Below are positions 32,401-37,501 of a stretch of 37,501 bases of DNA, one piece after another; position 1 is the first letter of the stretch, and each line of letters opens with the position of its first letter. This DNA is from Thermoplasmata archaeon. GTDB lineage: Archaea > Thermoplasmatota > Thermoplasmata > Lutacidiplasmatales > UBA184. The notes under the pieces are model-generated. The model was not told the DNA's origin, ran no database searches, and saw only the letters and a list, made by a program, of their open reading frames with translations. The stretch is from contig JASHVP010000086.1 of NCBI GenBank assembly GCA_030044475.1, positions 1 to 37,501 on the forward strand, in the 5' to 3' direction. A program made the translations under genes and the position numbers.

Positions 32401-33017
32401 CCGGTCTGCCGGGGGCGACGCTCTGGTACGTGAACTTGACCGGGGCCGGGTCAATCGGGATCGTCGGAGACAGCGCGACGGAGCCGTTCGCGAACGGATC
32501 GTACGGCTACTCGGTGGCCTCGAGCGACAAGGAGTACGCCCCGACGCCGGCGCGCGGTACGTTCTCCGTCCACGGGACCGGGGAGACCGTGAACGTGACG
32601 TTCGTGCCGGTGCTCTACCTCGTGACGTTCACCGAGAGCGGACTCCCGTCGGGGACGCTCTGGTCGGTGGTCTTCCACGGTTCCACGAACTCGTCGGGCG
32701 GGGCGACGATCGGGTTCGTCGTGCCCAACGGCACGTACGGGTACTCGATCGGGGTCGTCGCTGGTTACACGGCCACCCCGCCGACCGGGTCGGTCTCCGT
32801 GAGCGGTCCGGGGACCGTGGTCTCGGCCGCGTACGCCCCGACCTCGACGTCGAGCTCCGGAGGGCGAGGGTTCCTGGGCCTCTCGACCACGGACTGGATC
32901 GGGGTCGTCGGGGGGATCGCGGCCGTGGTGGTCCTCGGCGGGACCGGGGCCTGGGCGATGCGTCGCCGGCGCGAACGCCCTCCGCCGGACGCCGGGACGG
33001 CCTCGCCGCCGCCGTGA
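29472..33017 (+). CDS. Large surface protein with thermopsin (peptidase A5) domain and C-terminal repeats
   Basis: An 1181-residue secreted, membrane-anchored protein. Residues about 12-35 form a signal peptide (AVAGVVAGVVLLGALGTAAIG). Residues about 100-480 match thermopsin, the acid protease family A5; the segments WGIQLNSVLTNVTL and GYQFWTQNAVDYY are diagnostic. The middle part (about 650-780) has NN-rich segments such as LIYNNNFS, suggestive of beta-helix. Three repeats of the VTFTESGLPSGTLWSV type begin near residues 893, 970 and 1049. A membrane helix (WIGVVGGIAAVVVLGGTGAWA) and a basic tail RRRRER close it. Many Asn-X-Ser/Thr sites suggest N-glycosylation. Protease activity is inferred from the family. 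Confidence 0.88.
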   Translation: MTVSILRSFRPAVAGVVAGVVLLGALGTAAIGWGSAAHPSSGGFESPLAPSPLRAGGAAGVYADSKFDQRVASTATELRQAGFPPQDVRLPYVGTPARLVDGVVEPGPVAALSNVTPYASASPAPSGIAYYGESQPGSTVQATTLYASSVAGTLTVSKLSALSLDVDTPGVWGIQLNSVLTNVTLQGGTGYQFWTQNAVDYYAENSTINFGEDTWNFSSEAASVPVGGSTIAAQSPSGEFVGGLQVAEGPFLSAPMPFSLALYLNSSVTASGDQELWFNYTLLPAGGPLETGNYAWEIFNSTNPSHPGFAALAPFQASGTMLDPIGAPNDFELDFGIGGFNGANIDDLAANATATLDYCPSATPLCSSSTYQSVPAAEDYGGETGETSDGLSITYSGTTATATAGPALLRGLWGFSGAAGSSSGSTPVRNAVAIAGAPDGGGSVPYVFVFLNLTTSIDTTYEWAPDVPVWYLAPGTYHYEIELADYAEATGTLVVGGLPTQLAVTLSYHPASGVYTPLWALNDSALAGISTSGSGTIFGQYELFNNPTSDCSDCANASDGNLSSSFASWNDLLYPTFAGVLLVSTDAYVEVDHPPTFDVFADIFSSLSPSLTAALPFYLQIEFLGTQHVTLTGDDTPGGWPAMFETLTLAGTVGGDQDLFPTANVVVWNSTDDLIMSNEFVDPGTVPTYSSLCISICAAVKCNDCGPTDGLLLYGGTRNTVWGNTFEDAEMPGEYTGSYGGLAEAESGDLIYNNNFSVDNPTVDLPFDLYNDSCPFGFAGDCLPTFLPTYSDTWNVSNQSSSTVSASVNGFPLSGNVLGAGCPFQGGNFWSTYGDALNPTGTLPFVNVYNYSEDLPMLPPGTLADQAGIRIGGDDLPLTRGGCTSPPPSTYPVTFSQSGLPSGTNWSVTLGTTVNGSTLPTIGFQVSNGTYSYVVGAVAGYASAPSAGNVTVQGSAVSESIVFSPIAPTYGVTFFETGLPGATLWYVNLTGAGSIGIVGDSATEPFANGSYGYSVASSDKEYAPTPARGTFSVHGTGETVNVTFVPVLYLVTFTESGLPSGTLWSVVFHGSTNSSGGATIGFVVPNGTYGYSIGVVAGYTATPPTGSVSVSGPGTVVSAAYAPTSTSSSGGRGFLGLSTTDWIGVVGGIAAVVVLGGTGAWAMRRRRERPPPDAGTASPPP

Positions 33018-33042
33018 GGCACGTCGCGTTCGACGCTGGGCC

Positions 33043-33048
33043 TAAATA
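33043..33048 (+). promoter_or_regulatory. TATA box of tRNA-iMet
   Basis: TAAATA starts 30 bases and is centred about 27 bases before the tRNA 5' end, the normal archaeal distance. Confidence 0.55.
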
Positions 33049-33072
33049 CCGCACGCCCCTGCCCCGCCTCGC

Positions 33073-33177
33073 AGCGGGGTAGGGTAGTCAGGAAAGCGGC
33101 CGAACGCACGCCGGTCGTCCTGAAATCCCGACGGGCTCATAACCCGTAGATCCATGGTTCAAATCCATGCCCCGCTA
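33073..33177 (+). tRNA. Initiator tRNA-Met(CAT) with a D-loop intron
   Basis: The acceptor AGCGGGG (33073-33079) pairs with CCCCGCT (33170-33176); discriminator A. The A1-U72 pair and the GGG/CCC run in the anticodon stem (ACGGG-CTCATAA-CCCGT) mark an initiator. The anticodon CAT is at 33138-33140. The T-arm is CATGG-TTCAAAT-CCATG. Between the D-loop GG and the AAATCCC of the D-stem lie 30 extra bases. Removing 33095-33124 restores a normal D-arm and a 75-nt tRNA. CCA is not encoded. Confidence 0.92.
33095..33124 (+). other. Candidate archaeal tRNA intron with bulge-helix-bulge
   Basis: CAGG (33089-33092) pairs with CCTG (33119-33122) as a 4-base-pair central helix. It is flanked by two AAA bulges (33093-33095 and 33123-33125). 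The inner helix is GCGGCC with GGTCGT, using G-U pairs. Cutting after the second A of each bulge excises 30 nt. An outer helix is weak, as in relaxed BHB motifs. Because of the AAA runs, shifted cuts give the same mature tRNA. Confidence 0.7.
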
Positions 33178-33333
33178 TGTTCCTGGCGGGTCTGGGGATC
33201 CACACGCCCGGCACCGCCAAACTGCGGCAAACCCGTGGGATCCCCCGTCCACGGTCCCGCGCGCCCCCTCGGCGCCGGGGCTCCGGACGACCGGGAACCC
33301 CCCGACGATCCCGTCCGGAAGGCCGGCGGCGAC

Positions 33334-36096
33334 GTGACCCTTCGAATCGAGTTGGGCGCGGGGACGGCGGGGGCGAATCTCGGTGGCCGGGGGGCCTCAC
33401 CTCCCGGGGGCGCGGGAGGGGGTCATGTCCCCCGTCGTCCCGCGCCGCGGTGGATCGATCGCCGTCGCGCCGTCGTCGTCAGCCTGCTTATTGCGATCGG
33501 GATGGCCGCAACGGCCGGTACGTCGTTCGAGGGCGCCCCCGCGAGGGCGCTTCCGCCGTCGCTCCTGCTCGCTGTCACGGACGATTTCGCCCACGCCGCT
33601 CGCCCTTCCGCCCCGGGGTTCTCCCCGGTGATCCCGACGACGCTGGACCTCTCGAACGGCTCGCGGCTCTTGGGAAATGTCTCCACGCTGCAGGGACTCT
33701 CCCCCTACGCCGTCGTCGAGGACCCCGCGACCCAGGACCTCCTCGTGGTGAGCGGGTGCTACGTCGATTCGTACTGCCGGTACGATGTCCCAGAGCTGGG
33801 CTTCACCGTCACGATCCTCAACGGTTCGACCGGTGTACCGCAGGCCACCTTCCCGTTGGGCGCCTCCGGGTCGCTGCCGGTCGGGTCCAGCGGCCTCCCC
33901 GCCGATGCGATCGCCTACGACCCGTCCAGCGGGGAGCTGTTCATCGCGGCGAACGCGACGTACATCCTGAACGTCGCAACGGAGCGAGTCGTGGCGACGC
34001 TTCCTCTGGGGGCGTTCACCGGGGGCCTCGCCTACGACCCGAACACCGGAGACGTGTACGCCGCCGCCGGAGCCAACGTGACCGTCATCTCCGGCGCCAC
34101 GAATTCCGTGCTGCAGACCTTCCCAATCGGCCGTGACGTCGACGGGATCGCGTACGCTCCCTCCGACGGGGACCTGTATGTGGGAGAGCCGGCGGGCGGG
34201 TGGATGGGGAACAACCCCCACGAGCCGATCGTGGAGGCCGGGAACGTCTCCGTCCTCTCGCCCCTCACCGGGGAGGTCCTCGCCACGCGGGGGCTCTCGA
34301 TCTGTCCGTTCGGGCTGCTCTTCGACCCCATCGGGTCCGACGTTGACGTCGCCGGATTCGTCGACCCGGAGCCCGCCCGGAACGTCACGGGGGCCAGCGG
34401 CGTGACCGTGCTCTCGACCGCCACGAACGCGGAGGTCGCTCAGATTCCCTGCGAAGCCGACTGCTTCTCGGGGGCGTTCTCCTCGGCCTCGGGGGACCTG
34501 TACTTCTCCGGAGAAGACGCGGTCACGATCGACAACGCCACGACCGGCGCGTTGGTCGCGACCGTGTACGGGAACGGGTCGGCGACCCATCAGCAGTTCG
34601 TCGGACCGGTCCGGGGGATCTCCGTCGACGCGACCGACGGACGGGTGCTGGCGGCGGTCGCGAACTCGCCGGCGAATCTGAACCCGCTCGGGAGCGTGAT
34701 CGCGCTGTCGGGGTCGAACGACACCGTCGTCGACCACTTTCAGGTGGCGGCGCTCCCGGGGAACGTCCTGTGGGACTCGGAGACCGGCGACCTCTACGTC
34801 GTCGACATCGGGACCGAGAACGTCACCGTCGTCGACCCGAGCACCGGGGCGATCGTCGCCCAAATCTTCGTCCCGGGCCTTGCGAATGCCCCGATCGCCG
34901 TCGCCCCGTCCGGACGGGAGCTGTACGTGATCGGCGCGGCGGTGCCGATCCGCGCCGATTCCAACGCGGTCTACGCGATCGATCCGGCGAACGATACGGC
35001 CTGGCCGGTCTGGCGCCCGGGCCGTACGGTGGGGGACGTCGGCGTCGATCCGGTGACCGGCGACCTCTACGTCTCGAACTTGCTTTCGACCAACGTCACG
35101 ATCGTCGACCCCGATTCGGGGGCGTTCGTCGAGAACCTCACCCTGGCTCCCGCCTCGCCGAGCCCCGAGGTGGTGTACAGCTCTCCGCCGGTGTACGACC
35201 CGGCGGACGGGGATCTCTACGTTCCGGTCGGGCCCATCGAAGGCTCTCTCAACCTAACGGTGGTGAACGCGAGCCGGAACTCGCTCGTCGCGTCGTTCCT
35301 CTGCCCCGTGGCGGGCGGAGACTACGAGGTGGACTCTCCCGAACTGGCCTACGACCCGACCGACCACCAGGTCTGGGCCAACGCGCTCAGCGGAGCGTGC
35401 GAGGACGAGCAGAACGTGAGTTCGCTTCCAAGCGACCTTCCGCTGCTGCCGTTGACGATCGGCTACGATCCGAACGCGGGGGCGCTGATCCTGGCCGGCG
35501 CGGGCACGGTGAACGGGACGACGGGCGACGTGACCGCGCTCTACGACCCCGCCACGAACACGACCCTCGGAGCGGTCGGGCTCCCCTCGCCCGGGGCCAC
35601 GGTGCCTTCGAGCGTGGCGCCGATCCCGACGCTCGGCACGGTCGCGATCCCGAACGCCCTCCCCGGCGACCTCGCGATCGCGCAGTTCGCCTCCGGGCCA
35701 CCGCCCGCCCCGACGTATCCCGTCACCTTCACCGAGTCGGGCCTTCCCGCGGGCGCCGAGTGGTCGGTGACGCTCGGGACCGGGTCGAACTCGAGCTCGT
35801 CCGCCTCGGTCGGTTTCGGGGTCACGAACGGCACCTATCTCTACTCGATTCCGTCCGTGACCGAATCCGGGGATCGCTACGGGGCGACGCCCCCGAACGG
35901 CTCGGTCGCCGTGAACGGCTCGGCGGTCCGGATCTCCCTCGCGTTCCAGCCGACCCTCGGGTCCCCGCCCGAGACGACGGCGGCGGCCGGGGTCCCCTGG
36001 GTCCTGTACGGGTCGTTGGTGCTGGCCGCCGCCGTCGCTCTCGTCGCGGCCGTCCGGTTCGCCCGGAGACGGAAGCCTCCCCCGGGCCCGCCGTGA
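33334..36096 (+). CDS. YVTN beta-propeller surface protein, membrane-anchored
   Basis: A secreted protein of about 920 residues. A hydrophobic signal (RRRAVVVSLLIAIGMAATAG) is near residues 46-66. It is followed by many 40-45-residue blades of YVTN type, e.g. YDPNTGDVYAAAGANVTVISGATNSVL and DSETGDLYVVDIGTENVTVVDPSTG. A single VTFTESGLPAGAEWSV repeat lies near residue 800, then a membrane helix (WVLYGSLVLAAAVALVAAV) and a basic tail FARRRK. The longer frame begins inside the tRNA and is not believed. GTG 33334 is my choice; TTG 33352 is possible. No clear promoter is seen. Likely a surface-layer or adhesion protein, heavily N-glycosylated. Confidence 0.82.
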   Translation: MTLRIELGAGTAGANLGGRGASPPGGAGGGHVPRRPAPRWIDRRRAVVVSLLIAIGMAATAGTSFEGAPARALPPSLLLAVTDDFAHAARPSAPGFSPVIPTTLDLSNGSRLLGNVSTLQGLSPYAVVEDPATQDLLVVSGCYVDSYCRYDVPELGFTVTILNGSTGVPQATFPLGASGSLPVGSSGLPADAIAYDPSSGELFIAANATYILNVATERVVATLPLGAFTGGLAYDPNTGDVYAAAGANVTVISGATNSVLQTFPIGRDVDGIAYAPSDGDLYVGEPAGGWMGNNPHEPIVEAGNVSVLSPLTGEVLATRGLSICPFGLLFDPIGSDVDVAGFVDPEPARNVTGASGVTVLSTATNAEVAQIPCEADCFSGAFSSASGDLYFSGEDAVTIDNATTGALVATVYGNGSATHQQFVGPVRGISVDATDGRVLAAVANSPANLNPLGSVIALSGSNDTVVDHFQVAALPGNVLWDSETGDLYVVDIGTENVTVVDPSTGAIVAQIFVPGLANAPIAVAPSGRELYVIGAAVPIRADSNAVYAIDPANDTAWPVWRPGRTVGDVGVDPVTGDLYVSNLLSTNVTIVDPDSGAFVENLTLAPASPSPEVVYSSPPVYDPADGDLYVPVGPIEGSLNLTVVNASRNSLVASFLCPVAGGDYEVDSPELAYDPTDHQVWANALSGACEDEQNVSSLPSDLPLLPLTIGYDPNAGALILAGAGTVNGTTGDVTALYDPATNTTLGAVGLPSPGATVPSSVAPIPTLGTVAIPNALPGDLAIAQFASGPPPAPTYPVTFTESGLPAGAEWSVTLGTGSNSSSSASVGFGVTNGTYLYSIPSVTESGDRYGATPPNGSVAVNGSAVRISLAFQPTLGSPPETTAAAGVPWVLYGSLVLAAAVALVAAVRFARRRKPPPGPP

Positions 36097-36154
36097 CCTT
36101 CCGAGGGCGTCGTGCCGGTCCCCGGGACCCGGTCGTCCGGGGTGGGTGGTATTT

Positions 36155-36171
36155 GAACCCCCACGGGGTTC
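36155..36171. other. Perfect hairpin before the ABC permease gene
   Basis: GAACCCC, loop CAC, GGGGTTC: a 7-base-pair stem 58 bases downstream of the YVTN stop and about 60 bases before the permease start. It could be a terminator, a leader structure, or a T-arm-like remnant, since the minus strand reads GGGGTTCAAAT. Confidence 0.45.
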
Positions 36172-36231
36172 GCGGTCGAGCCGTGGTCCGCTCGAACGCC
36201 GGCCCCCACCGAACGAGGTGACCGATCGAAC

Positions 36232-37374
36232 ATGGCGAGCGCTCGCCGAGCCCAGCAGTCGTCCGCCCGCCGCGCGTACCGGGCCCGGGTCGACCAGTAC
36301 AAACGGTCGTGGAACATCCTCCGGCAGAACACGCTCGCGCTCGTCGGGATCGGGATCCTCGTCGGGATGGCGTTCACCGCGATCTACGCCCTGACCCAGC
36401 CGATCCCGTGGTACCAGCTGACCCTCTACTGCGCGTCCAACCAATCGAACGGCTCGGCGAGCGACTGCCTGACGAGCCTGCCGTCCGTCTGCACCTATCC
36501 GGCCGGGTCGCTCCCGCCGCACCCGGGCTGCTACCAGACTCCGTCGGCCTACCCGTCCGTCATCCCTCCGACGATCACGTGGAATCCACCCTCGGCCGGA
36601 CCGTTGCCGTTCGGTTCGCTGACGCTCGAGGGCGGGCTGCCGTACTTCTACAACACGTTCCAAGGTCTCTTACGAGGGTCCGACTGGTCGCTCATGTTCT
36701 CGGTCACGATCGTGGGGGCCGGGGCCCTGATCGGACTCGTGCTGGGGGGTCTCTCCGGCTACTTCGGCGGGGTCCTCGACGAGGTCATCATGCGCCTCAC
36801 CGACACGTTCCTGGCGGTGCCGGGTCTCCTCCTCATCATCGTGTTCATCACGGCGATCCAGTTCAGCGTGCACTCGCTCTTCGGCCTCGATGAAACGGAG
36901 ACGTTGATCCTGATCCTGATCATCGGGTTCGTGATCACCTGGTGGCCGTTCTACACCCGCGTCGTCCGGGGCCTGGTCCTCGTCGTGCGCGAGCAGAAGT
37001 ACGTGGAATCCGCGCGGGCGAGCGGGGCGCGCACCGGACGGATCCTGCGGCGCCACATCCTGCCGAACTCCCTCTACCCCGTCTGGATCCAGTTCGCGCT
37101 GGACGTCGGGACCGTGCCGCTCGGGATCGGGGCGATCAACTTCCTCGGATTCCAGATCCTGCCGACCGTCGACTTTCCCGAGTGGGGCGCGATCACCGCG
37201 CTCTCCGCGATGGACGTCACCAACTACCTGACGACCTGCCAGCTCCCCTCGGGCTGCATCATCCCCTGGTGGCAGTTGCTGTTCCCGGGCCTGATGCTGA
37301 CGCTGTTCGCGCTCTCCGTGAACTTCCTAGGGGACGGTCTGCGGGACGCGCTCGACCCGCGGCTGCGCCGCTGA
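36232..37374 (+). CDS. Dipeptide/oligopeptide ABC transporter permease (DppC/OppC type)
   Basis: A 380-residue inner-membrane permease. One N-terminal helix (TLALVGIGILVGMAFTAIYAL) follows a basic cytoplasmic segment. Five more helices lie from residue about 155 on. The cytoplasmic EAA loop that contacts the ATPase is visible as ESARASGARTGRILRRHILPNSLYP (about 262-286). Between helices one and two is an enlarged extracytoplasmic loop of about 90 residues containing several cysteines (YCASN, DCLTS, VCTYP, GCYQT), bigger than in bacterial DppC. The last residues NFLGDGLRDALDPRLRR are the family signature. Its DppB, ATPases and binding protein are not in the window. Confidence 0.9.
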   Translation: MASARRAQQSSARRAYRARVDQYKRSWNILRQNTLALVGIGILVGMAFTAIYALTQPIPWYQLTLYCASNQSNGSASDCLTSLPSVCTYPAGSLPPHPGCYQTPSAYPSVIPPTITWNPPSAGPLPFGSLTLEGGLPYFYNTFQGLLRGSDWSLMFSVTIVGAGALIGLVLGGLSGYFGGVLDEVIMRLTDTFLAVPGLLLIIVFITAIQFSVHSLFGLDETETLILILIIGFVITWWPFYTRVVRGLVLVVREQKYVESARASGARTGRILRRHILPNSLYPVWIQFALDVGTVPLGIGAINFLGFQILPTVDFPEWGAITALSAMDVTNYLTTCQLPSGCIIPWWQLLFPGLMLTLFALSVNFLGDGLRDALDPRLRR

Positions 37375-37390
37375 CCGGCGCGCGGCGTCG

Positions 37391-37501
37391 TTACGGCGCC
37401 GTCTCGTCCGTCGGCTTCGGCTTCGCCGCGCGCCGGCGGGCGGGCTTCTTCGCCGGCGGGGCGGCCTCGAGCGTCGGGGGCGTCGTCTCCTCCGTCGGCG
37501 G
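37391..37501 (-). CDS. C-terminal end of a Lys/Ala/Pro-rich protein (partial)
   Basis: A minus-strand frame enters from the window edge and ends with TAA at 37391-37393. The visible 36 residues are low-complexity: EAAPPAKKPARRRAAKPKP then TDETAP. Such basic tails occur on nucleic-acid-binding proteins, but nothing identifies the protein. It converges on the ABC permease gene. Confidence 0.5.
   Translation of the reverse strand, partial: PPTEETTPPTLEAAPPAKKPARRRAAKPKPTDETAP

Noticed and set aside
32141..32870. Repeated DNA in the thermopsin-family gene as a possible CRISPR or tandem DNA repeat
   Set aside because: The similarity is at protein level (VTFTESGLPSG modules about 75-80 residues apart); the DNA copies diverge and there are no regular spacers.
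33154..33333. Extension of the YVTN gene to an ATG inside tRNA-iMet
   Set aside because: It would overlap a functional tRNA and adds a Pro/Gly-rich stretch before the signal peptide.

Overview
The window looks like a chromosomal piece of a GC-rich archaeon, most likely a member of the Thermoplasmata (Thermoplasmatota). Archaeal hallmarks are a NAC homologue, Dph2, Nop5, a PAC2-type proteasome chaperone, an RFC-like AAA+ protein, TATA-type promoters with many apparently leaderless genes, and an intron-bearing initiator tRNA. The lineage is inferred from a bacterial-type gyrB, a class II HMG-CoA reductase and large thermopsin/YVTN surface proteins carrying VTFTESGLPSG-type repeats. No rRNA is present, so the lineage stays an inference.

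Layout. 1-3.3 kb (minus): a UDP-sulfoquinovose synthase homologue, a sugar nucleotidyltransferase and an M20 peptidase. 3.4-8.7 kb (plus): PAC2 chaperone, GNAT, a four-CBS protein with an HPF-like C-terminus, NAC, a zinc-ribbon protein, Dph2 and a DUF131 membrane protein. 8.65-11.1 kb (minus): grpE, hmgA and pdxT joined by 4-base overlaps. 11.4-18.9 kb: gyrB, a membrane protein without a normal start codon, a deaminase-type amidohydrolase, a lipoate-ligase-like protein, a thioredoxin-like protein, Nop5, enoyl-CoA hydratase and tRNA-Thr(GGT).

18.95-about 25.5 kb is accessory DNA. It starts at tRNA-Thr and is punctuated by progressively eroded copies of that tRNA's 3' end, at about 22.09, 24.12 and 25.46 kb. 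The intervals hold a hydrolase-cyclase fusion, a SRPBCC-like protein and a toxin-antitoxin pair; then a MarR/quinone oxidoreductase pair; then a prenyltransferase/squalene-oxidase-repeat protein. No integrase is visible. 25.8-29.4 kb holds a KaiC-like protein without a P-loop next to a short RFC-like AAA+ protein, then two GNAT genes.

29.5-37.5 kb is a cell-surface region: a 1181-residue thermopsin-family protein, the initiator tRNA-Met with an apparent 30-nt intron in its D-loop, a YVTN beta-propeller surface protein sharing the same C-terminal repeat, an oligopeptide-type ABC permease, and the C-terminal end of a gene running off the window.

The housekeeping parts concern translation and protein quality control (NAC, Dph2, HPF-like, GrpE, PAC2, Nop5), isoprenoid lipid synthesis (HMGR) and surface glycan/protein building (SQD1-like, nucleotidyltransferase, thermopsin, YVTN). 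The most distinctive observations are the D-loop intron, the tRNA-Thr attachment-site series, the KaiC-like/RFC-like pair and the CBS-HPF fusion.
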